From: Prionace glauca
Taxonomy: Eukaryota > Chordata > Chondrichthyes > Carcharhiniformes > Carcharhinidae
Length of the DNA stretch: 64,000 bases
Direction: 5' to 3'
NCBI GenBank assembly: GCA_037974335.1
Contig: CM075729.1
Coordinates: 110,093,962 to 110,157,961 of the forward strand
Shown here: in pieces, positions 24,546-36,490 of the stretch
How positions within the stretch are numbered: the first letter of the stretch is position 1
Layout: the number at the start of each line of letters is the position of its first letter
Made by a program: the position numbers and the translations under genes
Notes under the pieces: model-generated
The model's input: only the letters and a program-made list of their open reading frames with translations
What the model was told of the DNA's origin: nothing
The model's database searches: none

Positions 24546-24739
24546 CACGCATGGTGCTCAGGCAATAATGTTTAAGAAATCTCAATCCCATCTTCAAATT
24601 TTCGACTGCCAGATGGAAAGAGATGGGGTTAGAGAGAAGGGACCAACAGCCATTCCCGGTAGACGAGCTGGAATTTTAATGACTCAACCAAGAATGCTTG
24701 GTTGATAATTTCTAATCTATTACCTATTATCTCTTCCAG

Positions 24740-24819
24740 TCAACTTACTGATAACTGTAGTCCTGTCCTGGGGAATGTGTGGCCTCTCTACCTGCACCAC
24801 TCATTACTTGGTCGCCATT
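24740..24819 (+). pseudogene. Exon-2 start fragment, inverted (second extra copy)
   Basis: It begins after an intact CTCTTCCAG acceptor with VNLLITVVLSWGMCGLSTCTTHYLV and ends at GCCATTTG. It lies opposite to gene B in the right arm of the inverted repeat. It cannot code alone; being antisense it is not used in the B transcript, but it could pair with the real exon. Confidence 0.75.
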
Positions 24820-26154
24820 TGTAAACCACATTAAATCAGACCTCCAACATTGTTAAATAATTAAAATTATTTTTAATTAACGATGATGGAAGTCTCTGAT
24901 ATAATGTGGTTTACAAATGTTACTTTGGCCAGGCAAGTTTTTTTCCTGGTGATTCCACTTGAATACTTCCAGCTTTAGCAATCCATGGACACTTGGGTTT
25001 GAGTTCCTCCAACAATTGGGTAAGATGCTTTTGGATCCTGCCCCCCACCCCACCCTGCCACTGCAGTGTGCAGTTAATCCGATCCTCACTATGAGTGGAT
25101 CTCTTCACGGTCTGGAGGGATTATTAGATCAACCGAGATCTGACAATTGTAGCATTAAGTGGTAATGGGAGCAACAGGTCAGAACCTCCTCTGGGGTTGC
25201 AGTGAGACTGTGGTGAAACTGTGCGCATCAGATGTCACTTCAAGGTCTGTGAGGATATCCCGATGGGCTGATTTTCCGGCATAACAACGGAACACTTGCG
25301 GAACAGTCCCACACCCAGTGTGGTGCATTTGGGAAGCCTGCCCTCTGGTCTTTTGTAACTACATCAATTGCCTCCCACCCAGGGGTTTGTAAACACGGTT
25401 GTAACTGGACTGCCTAGATCAGAACGCACGGCAGGTCTTGGATTAGAAAACAACCTTTTTGTCCCAGTATGAAAGCAGGGTGAAGGGCGGGTAGCAATCC
25501 TTTAAATGTCGGTAGTGATCTCATGCAGTCAGAGGTGACAGGGAAGGAGAATTGAAATTGATGAACTTGTCCAATTCAGCGTTAAACAACAGTGAATGCA
25601 TTGAAGGAACAATATTAATAACAATTAAATATGGGTAATTGAGCAGACATTGATAAAGTGATGATGTAAAGGTAAAACCTTAGTTGGAGGCTCAAATATC
25701 TGTTCATTAATAACCATCAGGATAGTGAATAGTGCCAGTGCTGCCGTGCTGTGAACCTCTCTGTAAACAGTTACCATGAGTTCTTGTTGATGCAGTTCAG
25801 AATGGAACAGAACAATTAAAAATATAAATAGTCATCTGGCAGTATAGAACTTAAGTGTTGCTAGAAAAAAATGAGATGATGAAGCTTATTGCCTTGCAGA
25901 ATCAGGGCATAATCCTGACGTGGATATTGATGCAAAGTGTTCTGCAGACTGCAGAACAAAAACACTCCACACGTCTCTTCTTTCAGCAATACCAATATAT
26001 TCTCTGCAAGCAGAAGAAAATATCATCCAGCAGCAAAGTTGTCATCGATTACATTTGTGAATCACAGGGACGGCTCCATGGACTGGAGAGTTCATTCACC
26101 CAAAACAGCAGGTTCAAGGGAGAAACTGCTTGGTTCCACTCGGACAGGTAACCC

Positions 26155-26640
26155 ACTCAGTATAATTCCACAATGACACTTACTCCCAGTGATGTGCGGT
26201 TACTGGCATAAGGAGTTCCAATCCAGTTAGAGACCCACAATCAGTACAATTCCACAGTGAAAGTAATACTGGGGTCAGGCGCTCCACTTCAATTAGTTAC
26301 CCACACAGCTCAATTCTCTAGTGACACATTTCCCTGTAATACAGGTCATCAGGGTCAGTATCCCATTCCAGTTAAGACCCACACTGTGAGAAAGATCGTC
26401 CCAGTAATACGTGGTTATGATCAGGTCTAGTTGGTGATCCATATGCAATACAGTTCTTCAGTGACAGGCATGCCCAATAAATAAAATCACTGGGATTGTG
26501 TGTTCCACTCGTTAGTGACCTACATTCAGTGCAATTCTATAGTGAAAGAGATAACCAGTAACACCACTGGGGGTCAAGAGGTCCATTGTTAAGATCCATA
26601 CTCGGTACAATTCTACAGTGACAGATACTCCCAGTATTTA
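26155..26640. repeat. Intronic minisatellite, unit about 80 bp (copy B)
   Basis: Same unit order as in copy A, with about six degenerate units (CAGTGAAAGTAATACTGGGG, CCATTCCAGTTAAGACCCAC). Confidence 0.8.
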
Positions 26641-26706
26641 TTTCACTTTGCTATTTCACGATGCTTATATTTATTGTATTGTACAATGTGTTCCACTATG
26701 AGCAAT

Positions 26707-27034
26707 CATAGAACGCAGAACATTACAGCGCAGTACAAACCCTTCGTCTCTCGATGTTGCGCCGACCTGTGAAACCAATCTAACGTCTACCTAATCTACA
26801 CTATTCCAACATCATCCATATGTTTATCCAATGACCATTTAAATACCCTTAATGTTGGCGTGACCACTACTGTTGCAGGCAAGGCATTCCATGCCTTTAC
26901 TGCTCTCTAAGTAAAGAACCTACCTCTGACATCTGTCCTATGTCTATCACCCCTCAATTTAAAGTTATGTCGCCATCACCATCCGAGGAAAAAGGCTCTC
27001 ACTGTCCACCCTATCTAATCCTCTTATCATCTTT
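26707..27034 (-). mobile_element. CR1-like LINE 3' tail in intron of receptor B
   Basis: The block from ATAGAACGCAGAACATTACAG to CTCTTATCATC is a minus-strand 3' end. Copy A lacks it near 11696. AATCA flanks both sides. Decayed and non-coding. Confidence 0.8.
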
Positions 27035-27215
27035 TAAAAGAATCACTCGGCATCAGTTGAGGTAAAACAATAAAGCCAGAGTTGTGATTCAGGTCACTTG
27101 ACTTAAGATATCATCGATTTTGTGCTTGTATAATGGTAACCATCAAATAAGCATAAAACCAGAGACAAACTCATACTGACAGATAACCACAACTTCCAAG
27201 GTCATACTCACTTAC

Positions 27216-27279
27216 CAGGGACACCGAAGACAGCGAGAATCATATAATATATTTTTCTGATAATCTCAAATGTTTCCAT
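27216..27279 (-). CDS. GPR139-like receptor B, exon 1
   Basis: It reads METFEIIRKIYYMILAVFGVP and then a phase-1 donor GTAAGTG. It is the same length as exon 1 of A and differs at few positions. The intron to exon 2 is 3.2 kb and contains the inverted duplication at 24234-24868, a minisatellite and a younger LINE tail. The start is chosen because the coding similarity among the four exon-1 copies begins exactly at this ATG. Confidence 0.88.
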
Positions 27280-27346
27280 ATTGCACTATGATGTGATCTT
27301 TCCTTCCAATTAAACTCTGAGTGATACAGCGCCTTTCATTTATATC
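27280..27346 (-). promoter_or_regulatory. TATA-type core promoter of receptor B
   Basis: TATAAA at 27339-27344 on the minus strand lies 60 bp before the ATG. It is followed by TGTATCACTCAGAGTTTAAT, which matches the element before A. The stretch up to the ATG is nearly collinear with A. Confidence 0.6.
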
Positions 27347-27779
27347 CCCATGAAATATCCACAAGGAGAATAAGGTTACAACATTACACAAGTTATTTTC
27401 ATTTGTTTTTAATTAGCAGAGAAAAAACAGGTTTGGCCAGCTGAGTCACACTCCTGTTGTGGCAAAATGTATTTATTACTGAGATTCTCTTGGAAATTTC
27501 CAACATCCAGACAATTTTGATAACATTATCTGGTTAAAGGACACTGCAATTTCAAAGCCTGCAGTAAATGCCTTCAAACTCTATCAGTCAAATATATTTA
27601 CAATTCATATTGTGTCACTGATTTCCTTCATTCTGATGTGCTCATTCGGTCAAAGCCAAACTTTAAAGTGAATTTTAGTCTTTGGATTTCAGAATTTAAA
27701 AAAAAACAGGACTTGAATCTAATGCAACAACTCCAGCTAATATTGCTTCAAATTCACTGAGCATGTCAAACTCATACAG

Positions 27780-28140
27780 GAGTTCAAAATATACAACACC
27801 CTAAACTTACCTGGCCATCAAATCAGACGATGTTTTAACTAATACAGTCCCTGACGCTAGGAGATAACCTCACCCTGATACAAGTCCTCAAAATAATACA
27901 GAACCTCAATCTGATACACTCCCTCAAACTAAACAAGATAAACAAAAATATAAAGATCCTCAATCAACTACAGCACCTCAAATACTACAGCCCTTAAAAC
28001 TAATAAAGGACATCAAATGAATAAAGACCCTCAAACCAAAACAGTCCCTGGAAATAATACAGTCCCTCAAATTAATATAGATGCTCAAACTAATGCAGAT
28101 CCTCAAACTAATGTAATCTTTCAAACTAACAGAAATACAC
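27780..28140. repeat. Upstream minisatellite, 18-bp unit (copy B)
   Basis: Same unit and place as in copy A. A SINE is inserted just after it. Confidence 0.85.
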
Positions 28141-28176
28141 AAATTAATAGAACCCAAGACTTATAAAATGAATAAA

Positions 28177-28503
28177 TGGTGTGGCACAGTAGCACAGTGG
28201 TTAACACTGCTGTTTCACAGCTCCAAGGACCTGGGTTCGATTCCCAGCTCGGGTCACTGTGTGTGTGGATTTTGCACATTCTCCTTATGTCTGCGTGGGT
28301 TTGCTCCGGTTTCCTCCCACAGTCCAAAGATGTGTGGCTTAGGTTGATTGGTCATGTTAAATTTGCCCTTAATGTCCTGGGATACTTAGGTTAGAGGGAG
28401 TTGTGGGTAAAGATGTGGGGATATGGAGGTAGTGCCTGGGTGGGATTGTGTTTGGTGCAGACTCAATGGGCTGAATGGCCTCTTTCTCTACTGTAGAGAT
28501 TCT
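28177..28503 (+). mobile_element. tRNA-headed SINE, private to duplication copy B
   Basis: Same family as 16031-16371, with GGGTTCGATTCCC as B box. Flanks repeat AATAGARCC (28148 and 28504). Copy A has the empty site near 12807. Confidence 0.85.
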
Positions 28504-30075
28504 AATAGAGCCACTAAAACTAATTAATTTCAGTAACTGTAATTGGGAGCAGCAAGGCTTGCATTTGCTCACCAGTGCCAGGTCTCCAAAGGTACCACCG
28601 TGACTGGAGAATAAAGTGAATTTTCTGGAGGAGCATCCAATCACTGTAACCTATCAAGAAAAGAATAGGAGAAAGATGCTGCTTGAAGATTTCAAAGTAG
28701 GAGATAGATCAAAACAGGAGCTCAAGAGTTATATTACCTTGAGTATGAGCCGAGTCACATGAAAACTATTGGAGTGATCAATAGATTATCCAGGCAGACG
28801 TGTGGCTAAAGAAGAGGTTTTGGAAAAGATGATCTCATTTCATAGAGCTTAGGCACAATCATTTGGACAGCCTGGGCTGCATCCTTGAAGACTCTCCACA
28901 TGAATGTGGCTGGGAGTTGTGTCCTCGCAGAAAGGATAAATAAGGCGGTTACGAGTAGATTAAACCGGTAAGTGACAGAGAGAGAGGGCCCAGGCAGAAA
29001 AGTTGAACAACGAATATGGGAAGAGGTGGTGTCCCATTGGCCTAGTAATCCAATGGCCTAGATTAATGCTGAGTAGGTTATCTACTGAAGTCCAATCACA
29101 GCAGCTGATGGAAATAAAATTCAAATAATTAGTAAATCTGGAATCGAAGAATTGTAAAAGTGATGCTGGCTACTGAACAATCCTGAGTTGTCACAAAAAC
29201 CTGTCTGATTCACTAATGTCCTTCTAGGTAAGGAAATCTGCTGTCCTTACATAATCTACCCTATATGTGAATCTAGGTTCACAAGAATGTAATGAACCCT
29301 TAATTGTGGCGCAAATACACTTTCTTTATGAAAATGCTTGCAGAATAAGAATTAAATTAAATTCAGGCACTGCCCGCTGTCTGAAGGCACAAGTTAGGGG
29401 TCTGATCAAGCAACTTCCATTTGCCTGGGTGAACGTGATTCCACCATCACTCAAGAAGCTCCACTTCACACAGGACATGACTCATTCTACCAACATAGAG
29501 ATTGTCTATCCCAACTCACCATGCACAGTTGCTGCAGTGTGCACATATATCAGGTGCATAGTTGAACAACTTTCTTAGAAAGAGAGAATAATCTCCCTTT
29601 TGACAGTTCATTCCAAACCTGAGATCTTTATCATCTGGAATGAGAAGGGCAGCAACTACATGGAAACAGATCACCTTTAGTTACATCTCCAAACCACTCA
29701 CCAAAAGAATTGAGACCGATTTCACTTCTCCTATCATCACAACATTAGCATGCTGATGCTCCCTGCAGAACAGCCAGTTGGAGTGCAGTACGTTCAAAAA
29801 ATGGCTCAGCACCACCTTCTCCTGAACAACGAGGAAGAGGATGTAACAGTGTGATGGGATTTTTGGTTTGAGGTTCTGTATTATTCTGAGGGACAATATT
29901 GCTTGGAGCTTGTTGAATCAGTTACATTGAGTCAATTTCCCCACTTGAATTATTTAACAAATGGCAGCAGATGAAGAGGACAGATACATCTAAGGCCACA
30001 TTACTGCCACCCAGAGAGCACATCACAACTCAGAAGTCAATCCCTGACTAAACACAGTAGCATGAAGTAAAACGC
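28504..30075. other. Edge of duplication and flank, no gene
   Basis: To 29325 this is upstream flank shared with copy A. After that it is unique or decayed repeat; the plus frame 29267-29578 has no likeness I know. Confidence 0.55.
29028..29325 (+). mobile_element. Second-family SINE at the right edge of duplication copy B
   Basis: CTGTCTGATTCACTAATGTCC and CCTTACATAATCTACCC match 13289-13640. The 3' end is lost. Confidence 0.65.
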
Positions 30076-30395
30076 TGGTATGGTAGGACAGTGGTTACCA
30101 CTGATGCCTCAAAGCATTTGAGATTCAGGTTAGACTCCTGTCTTGGGTCACGTATGTGTGCAGTTTTAACATTTTCCCTGTGCCTGCGTGGTTTCCTCTG
30201 GGTGCTCTGGTTTCCTCCCACAGCCCAAAGATGTATGGAATGGGTTGATTGACCATGCTAAATTGGCACTGAGTGTCAGGACGACTGGCAGGGTAAATAC
30301 ATAGGGATATGGGAACAGTAGTGGGGTGGGATTGTGCTCGGTGTAGACTCAATGGGACAAATGGACATCCTCCTCCATTGTAGGGATTCCACAAT
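30076..30395 (+). mobile_element. tRNA-headed SINE, decayed
   Basis: Head TAGGACAGTGGTTACCACTG, body and TAGGGATTCCAC end are recognised. Confidence 0.75.
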
Positions 30396-30439
30396 CCTTT
30401 ATGATCCTTCAAGATATTAGGGTGAAAGATGACGGTGTG

Positions 30440-30812
30440 TGTGTGTCTTGGGGATCTTTATGGGGAGGGGATTTTAGAATAAGGATCTCAGTCTCAGAAC
30501 AAGAGGGACACCATTTGTCAACCGGGTGAGGAGGACCATCTTCAGACAGAATGTGCTGACTTTTTGATGTTCGTTCCCTCAGAGGTGGCTGTGAAGGCTC
30601 AGTAGTTAAGAACATTCAAAGCAGAGGTTCATAGATTCCTCAACTCCAAAGACATCAAATGAGGTGGAATGTCCAAAGACATCAAAATCATTGAGGTGGA
30701 ATATCGGTCATTATCTAGTTAATTGGCGGACAGGGTTGGATAGGTGGATTGGTGGACCAGGCACAATGGGCTCATTGGCTATTCCCTGTTCCCATGTTCC
30801 CATCTTTGAGAT
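30440..30812 (+). mobile_element. Old CR1-like LINE 3' tail
   Basis: Degraded stretches match the last coding part and 3' end (GCTGTGAAGGCTCAGTAGTTAAG, ending CCCATGTTCCCATC). A local duplication of 'CCAAAGACATCAAA' is present near 30645. Confidence 0.6.
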
Positions 30813-31100
30813 TTAGAGATGGATCTTGATGACCTTTGAATATTCAACACTGTTGTTGCTGGAACAATTGAGCTTCCAATTTTCATCAATCAATGAATGT
30901 ATTCAGAATTGCGCAATTTTTAGTGTTTTCCAATTAAGTCTCCCAAAACAGGCACCTAACTTGGGTGTTGTCATCTGTTTGCAACTTCATAGTCTCAGTG
31001 GAAATCCCACATGATATAATTTAAACATCCAGTGACTACATCAACTCAGAATTTAATTCCCAGAGAGTGCCAACAGTCCAAGGGACAGAGGCAGTAGAAC

Positions 31101-31542
31101 ATAGAATCATAGAGTAATAGAGGCACAGAGGTTTACAGCATGGAAATAGGCCCTTCAGCCCAATTTGTCCATGCTGCCCTTCCTTTTTTAAAACCCCTAA
31201 GCTAATCCCAATTGCCTGCAATTGGCCAATATCCCTCTATACGCATTTTATCCAAGTAACTATCTAAATGCTTTTAAAAAGGCAAAACTGTACCCGCCTC
31301 TACTATTACCTCTGGAGCTTGTTCCAGACACTCACCATCCTCTGTGTGAAAACATTGCCCCTCTGGACACTTTTTTATCTCTCCCCTATCACCTTAAATG
31401 TGTAGTTTTAGTTTTAGGTAGTTTTAGATGCCCCTACCTTTGGGAAAAGATATTGGCTATCGAGCTGATCTGTGCCTCTTGTTATTTTATAGACCTCTAT
31501 AATATCACTCCTCAGCCTCCTACGCTCCAGAGAAAAAGCCCC
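31101..31542 (-). mobile_element. CR1-like LINE 3' fragment next to exon 1 of locus C
   Basis: Matches the family of 121-960 (AGGTTTACAGCATGGAAATAGG, CTCACCATCCTCTGTGTGAAA). It ends about 20 bp before the exon-1 ATG, where the other loci have their promoter. Confidence 0.8.
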
Positions 31543-31560
31543 TTTTACTCTGGAAAAAGC

Positions 31561-31624
31561 ATGGAATCCCTTGACAATTTCAGGAAAGTATACAACATGA
31601 TTCTTGCTCTAATTGGTGTTCCTG
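31561..31624 (+). pseudogene. GPR139-like locus C, exon 1
   Basis: It reads MESLDNFRKVYNMILALIGVP with a phase-1 donor GTATGT, the same 64-nt form as A and B. A minus-strand CR1-like LINE tail ends only about 20 bp upstream, so the TATA block seen at the other loci is missing. The exon itself is open, but the partner exon at 37356 is broken, so I class the locus as a pseudogene. Confidence 0.75.
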
Positions 31625-32084
31625 GTATGTAACTATGACAAGGGAATTTATGTAAATGTGTACGTGTGAGCTGCTCTCTGCTTTTACACTGTGACTCATA
31701 ATATTACATGCTGATCCAATGGTCACCCTTGTGCTGATATCAGTGTTGTCATGTCAATTAATGCGTGGATGAATCTGTGTCTAATTGTCAGCAGGCAAGT
31801 ATTACTGGGAGTATCTTTCACTGCAGAATTGAACGCGGGACAGTAACTGGAGCAATGCAAGTTGATTTACTTTTGTACTATTGTTTGAGGTGACTGATCT
31901 TTCTGTCCGCTCCATGGATCTATCTTCGTCATAAACAACGTAAAAATGGTAACACTTTTTCAGTTGTTTCATCATATGTTTCCAGTGAAATGGATTGATA
32001 TCGCTGTACAACCTATACGAAGGGAAACCCATCTTCACTATTTAACAGCAGATAACTGATGGATAACATGTTTAATGCATTCCA

Positions 32085-32580
32085 ACAGATTGCATAATGA
32101 ATTGCTGTTACAGTGACAGTGTAGAGTTGCATGTTCTCCCCATGTTTGTGTGTGCTTCCTCCTACTGTTCCGGTTTTATTCTGATCTGATTTATTATTGT
32201 CAGATGTATTGGGATACAATGAAATGTATTCTTTCTTGTGTATCATACGGACAACATACACTATTCGTAGAGCACATAGGGAAGAAGAAAAGGAAATCGT
32301 GCAGAATATAATCTTATAGTCACAGCCAAGATATAACGAAAGATAAAGTTAATATATGGTTGGTCCATTCAGAAGTCTGACAATGTGGGTTGCTGACATT
32401 TAACTGTCCTTAGTGTCCAAAGATGTGCAGATTAGATGGAGCGGCCATTGTTAATGGGGTTAAGGGAAAAGGGCAAAAGGATGGGGAGCGTGGGATGTTC
32501 CATCAGAGAGTCGGCACAAACTCGATGGGCCAAATTGTCTCCTTCTGCACTGGAGGGATTCTGTGGTTCCAATAAGTATG
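32085..32580 (+). mobile_element. Decayed tRNA-headed SINE, interrupted
   Basis: Body pieces GTTGCATGTTCTCCCCATG and, after the LINE tail at 32170-32395, GTGTCCAAAGATGTGCAG to CACTGGAGGGATTCTG are in order. Confidence 0.6.
32170..32395 (-). mobile_element. Short LINE 3' tail (AAATC family)
   Basis: From TGATCTGATTTATTATTGTC to CATTCAGAAGTCTGACAATG it matches the family in reverse. It separates the two halves of a tRNA-headed SINE (32085-32168 and 32398-32580). Confidence 0.6.
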
Positions 32581-34108
32581 ATTGCTGCAAATACTGTGCT
32601 AATCATTTTCTTGCTAATTATATTTTCCAAAATATTTCTGAGGTTTCGAGTCTTGCATTTGATTTTCTGTATATTGCATCAGGCACTGGCTGTCCATTGT
32701 TGCAATGGATTAATTTGACAGATCAGTAATTAACTAATTAATACATGAAATCAAAACCAACACCAATCTCCAGCCTTAACTCAATGAGTTGTTTTCTTTC
32801 AGGGTGAGCTTCAATATAGACCTTCATAACACAGGTATCGGCCTGAGGACAGTAAACATTAACACTATTACAGTTTAATAATTAGGTGAATAATAGTCCA
32901 TTTCTTCAGAAGTAAGTCATTTCAACATCTGCAATATTATGAAAGAACTGTTGACTTCTTAATTAGAAATCCAGCAATATAAAACAACATTGCATTTGCA
33001 GCATTGAAACTGACTATCCAACTGATTTCTGTCATTATTTTTGCCCCATACTATGGGCCAAATGGCTCTTAATCCCTCTTAAACTAACGTGATTAGTATT
33101 TTATAGACTACCTACAATTCAGAGGAGGTCATTCTGTCCATCTTCACATGATTCACCTATTTGCTTCCTGACTTTTCTATCTCCATTTCAGGGGAATGGC
33201 TGTTCACCAATTATTACTCTGCACTGACTCATCCAGTTCACTTGATTAGGATTTCATCCACCCTATTCCCTGGACTTCCTCCATTTTCTTTTTCCCTGTT
33301 TCTCAGTCTTGGGTTCAGCTTTGAATCATAGAATCATAGAACTCTACAGTGCAGAAAGAGGCCCTTCAGCCCATCGGGTCTGCACCAAACACAATCCCAC
33401 CCCAGCCCCTACCCCCATATCCCTACGTATTATACCCACTAATCCCTCTAACCTACACATCCTTGGACACTAAGGGGCAATTTCTTAGCATGGCCAATCA
33501 ACCTAACCCGCACATCTTTGGACTGTGGGAGGAAACCGGAGTACCGGGTGGAAGCCCACGCAGACATGAGGAGAATGTGCAAACTCCACACAGATAGTGA
33601 CCCAAGGCAGGAATCGAACCCAGGACCCTGGAGCTGTGAAGCAGCAATGCTAACCACGGATCTACCTTTGATGATGGTGACACATTCCTCACCTTGAACA
33701 TTCAATGGACCTCCCTTTGCTTTTCCACCAGCTCCAGTGCAATTCCACCACCAAACTCATCTTCATCTCCTCTCCCATCTTCACCCCTTGCAATATACTG
33801 ATCCGCTCTTCCATCACACTCTCTAAGCACGCTCATTTCCTACGGACCTCTCTAGCCAAACACATGAGGTGCATCGCCGAACCTTTCACCTTCTTACTTC
33901 GTAAAATGCATACACATGAAGAAAATAACTGATTTGTATTCCTTTGACTCTAACAGCTGTATTCCCTGCTCATGATGTGTTCCCTTTTCCATGGCAAGCA
34001 GCAAATCCAGTTTGATCGATCATCTTCCCATCCAGTCGTAAACTGTGACCCTGAGTATCTGGACAGGTTACTCTTTGAATTCTGTGACTAGTTATTCTCC
34101 AGTATTTG
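32580..34108. other. Intron of locus C, no gene apart from a SINE
   Basis: AT-rich, with the SINE at 33324-33658. No other feature seen. Confidence 0.55.
33324..33658 (-). mobile_element. tRNA-headed SINE
   Basis: In plus view it starts AATCATAGAATCATAGAA and ends with the head GCAGCAATGCTAACCA. Nearly complete. Confidence 0.82.
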
Positions 34109-35725
34109 ATTTGATTTGATTTGATTTATTATTGTCTCATGTATTAGTATTCAGTGGAAAGTATTGTTCCTTATGCACTATACAGATAAAGCATACTGTT
34201 CATAAAGCACATAGGGTAGAAGGAAAGGAATTGGTGCAGAATATTGTGCTACATTCATGGCTAGGGTGTTGAGAAAGATCAACTTAATATGAGATAGTTC
34301 CATTCAGAAGTGTGATGGCAGCAGGGAGATGCTCATCTTGCATGTTACATAACCTCAGACTTTAGTATCTTTGGCCCGACAGAAGAAGGTGGAAGAGAGG
34401 GTGTGTGGCGTCTTTGATTATGCTGGACGTTTTTCTGAGGCAGTGGGAAGCGTAGACGGAGTCAATGTGTGGGAGGCTGCTTTGCCTGATGGATTGGGCT
34501 TCATTCAGAACTCTTTGTAATTTATTGCAGTCTTTATCAGAGAAGGAGCCAGACCAAGCAGAAAATGCAGATGCATGGGATTGAGGGTGATTTGGATCAG
34601 GAATTGGCTAGCTGATAGAAGACAGAGGGTGGTGGATGATGGGAAATATTCAACCTGGAGTTCAGTTACAAGTGGTGTACCTCAGGGACCTGTTTTGGGG
34701 CCACTGCTGTTTGTCATTTTTATAAATCACGTAGATGAGGGTGTAGAAGGATGGGTTAGTAAATTTGCTGACGATACCAAAGTTGGAGGAGATGAAGACA
34801 GTGAGGATGGATGTTACAGTTTGCAGAGGGACATAGATAAGCTGCAGAGCTGGGCCGAGAAGTGGCAGATGGCGTTTAATACGGAAAAGTGTGAGGTGAT
34901 TCACTTTGGTAAGAATAACAGGAGTACGGAATGTAGGGCTAATGGAAGGACTCTTAGTAGTGTTGACGAGCAGAGAGATCTCGGGGTACGTGTGCATAGC
35001 TCCCTGAAAGTTGGCACCCAGGTTGATAAGGTTGTTAAGAAGGCATATAGTGTGTTAGCTTTTATTGGTAGAGGGATTGAATTTTGGAGCCGTGAGGTCG
35101 TGTTACAACTGTACAAAACTCTGGTGCAGCCGCACTTGGAGTATTGTGTACAGTTCCGGTCACCACATGATAAGAAAGATGTGGAGGCATTGGAAAGGGT
35201 GCAGAAGAGGTTTACCAGGATGTTGTCTGGTATGGTGGGAAGGTCTTATGAGGAAAGGCTGAGGGACTTGAGGTTATTTTCATTGGAGAGAAGAAGGTTA
35301 CGAGGTAACCTGATTGAGGCATACAAGATGATCAAAGGATTGGATAGGATGGACAGTGAGAGCCTTTTACCTCGGGTAGTGATGGCTAACACAAGGGGAC
35401 ATAGTTTTAAATTAAGGGGTGGTAATTATAGGACGGATGTCAGAGATAGGTTCTTTACTCAGAGGGTAGTGAGGTCATGGAATGCCCTGCCTGCAGCAGT
35501 TGTGGACTCGCCAACTGTAAGTGCGTTCAAATGGTCAGTGGATAGGCATATGGATAACATTGGAATAGTTTAGGTTACAGGGTCATTAGATTGGTTCCAC
35601 TGGTCGGCACAACATCGAGGGCCGAAGGGCCTGTACTGCGCTATAATGTTCTATGTTCTATGTTCTTAGCTGTGATACGTCCAGAAATGATGCTTTTTGT
35701 GTTGCTCCATAAACAAAGAACATAT
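34109..35725 (-). mobile_element. LINE 3' end with AAATC tail (L2/Rex1-like), interrupted
   Basis: In plus view it begins with repeats of GATTT (34109-34127), then the stretch ACTATACAGATAAAGCATACTGTTC and the antisense of a C-terminal coding part, to 34560. It resumes after the LINE at 34562-35667 with AGCTGTGATACGTCCAGAAATG. Related copies lie at 50945-51385, 58610-58795, 62830-63400 and 32170-32395. The clade name is tentative. Confidence 0.7.
34562..35667 (+). mobile_element. CR1-like LINE, 5'-truncated 3' part
   Basis: A single open frame of 332 codons from 34575 codes the last part of RT: SGVPQGPVLGPLLFVIFINHVD, KFADDTKVGG, MAFNTEKCEVIHFGKNN and the connection and C-terminal region. 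It ends at 35573, with 90 bp of 3' part ending TTCTATGTTCTATGTTCTTA. Only the 3' third is present, as is common for CR1. It sits within an older reversed LINE tail (34109-34560 and 35668-35725). Confidence 0.9.
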
Positions 35726-35739
35726 GGGCCAGACCAAGT

Positions 35740-35885
35740 AAGGATGGTATTATTCCGTCACTAAAGAATATTAATGAAACAGATGTGTTTATACAACCAT
35801 CAGTTATAGTTTCTTGGTCACCCTTACTGAGACCTTCTGAAACTCTACTCATATTCCACATCTATTACTGAGCTTTATTACTGAG
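35740..35885 (-). mobile_element. Second-family SINE middle part, reversed
   Basis: GGTCACCCTTACTGAGACC and ACTCATATTCCACATCTATTA are the reversed middle part. No head or end is present. Confidence 0.5.
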
Positions 35886-36163
35886 TGAATAAATATGCCC
35901 AAAATACTGGAGGAGAGCAGGATTGATGCTCAGGATGGGGACTCACTTACAGCATAAGGTCTGTGGGCTGGAAAACATCCATAACTTTCTCCATCTAGTT
36001 CCCTGACTATTAGAGATGTCTTCACTAGCCTCTGCTGTTCCTACATAGGCACTTACACCTTCTTTCAAACCATCTTCAGTTTTGTTTTCATTGTACCACT
36101 CACATTACACTAGTATATCTTTGTCATTCAATCATTGCTGGCCTCCAGTTAATCAAAGATGAT

Positions 36164-36490
36164 GGAATCATAGAACCATAGAATTCTTACAGTGTTGAAA
36201 GAGGCCATTACACCCATCAAGTCTGTACTGACAAAAATCCCACTCAAGACTTATAAACGTAACCCCACGTTTTACCCTGCCAATCCCCCTGTTACTAAGG
36301 GTCAATTTACCATCGATTATCAACCTAACCCCACGTCATTGGTGTGTGGGGGGAAACCACAGCACCCAGAGGAAACCCACGCAGACAGGGGGAGAATGTG
36401 AAAACACCACACAGTCACCCAAGGCCAGAATTTTACCCTAGTCCCTGGTGTTGTGTGGCAAAAGTACAAATCACTGTGCCACCATGCCAC
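36164..36490 (-). mobile_element. tRNA-headed SINE, decayed
   Basis: Starts AATCATAGAACCATAGAATT and ends with ACTGTGCCACCATGCCACCC in plus view. Confidence 0.75.

Larger units (their letters stand above)
24234..24868. repeat. Inverted duplication around a TG microsatellite
   Basis: Arms 24234-24416 and 24687-24868 are reverse complements of nearly equal length, with a 270-bp spacer. Each arm joins the exon-2 start to a piece ending in a copy of the sequence near 24880 (GGAAGTCTCTGAT). The spacer repeats the sequence seen after the real exon (GTTTAAGAAATCTCAATC) and the TG run. Copy A has no such structure. Confidence 0.8.
19435..29325. repeat. Segmental duplication, copy B
   Basis: This is the tandem partner of 2625-13640 in the same orientation. 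Insertions private to B are a LINE tail (19575-20212), a second LINE tail (26707-27034), a SINE (28177-28503) and the inverted rearrangement at 24234-24868. Edges are by eye and may be off by some tens of bases, because the divergence is around one base in six or seven outside the exons. Confidence 0.85.
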
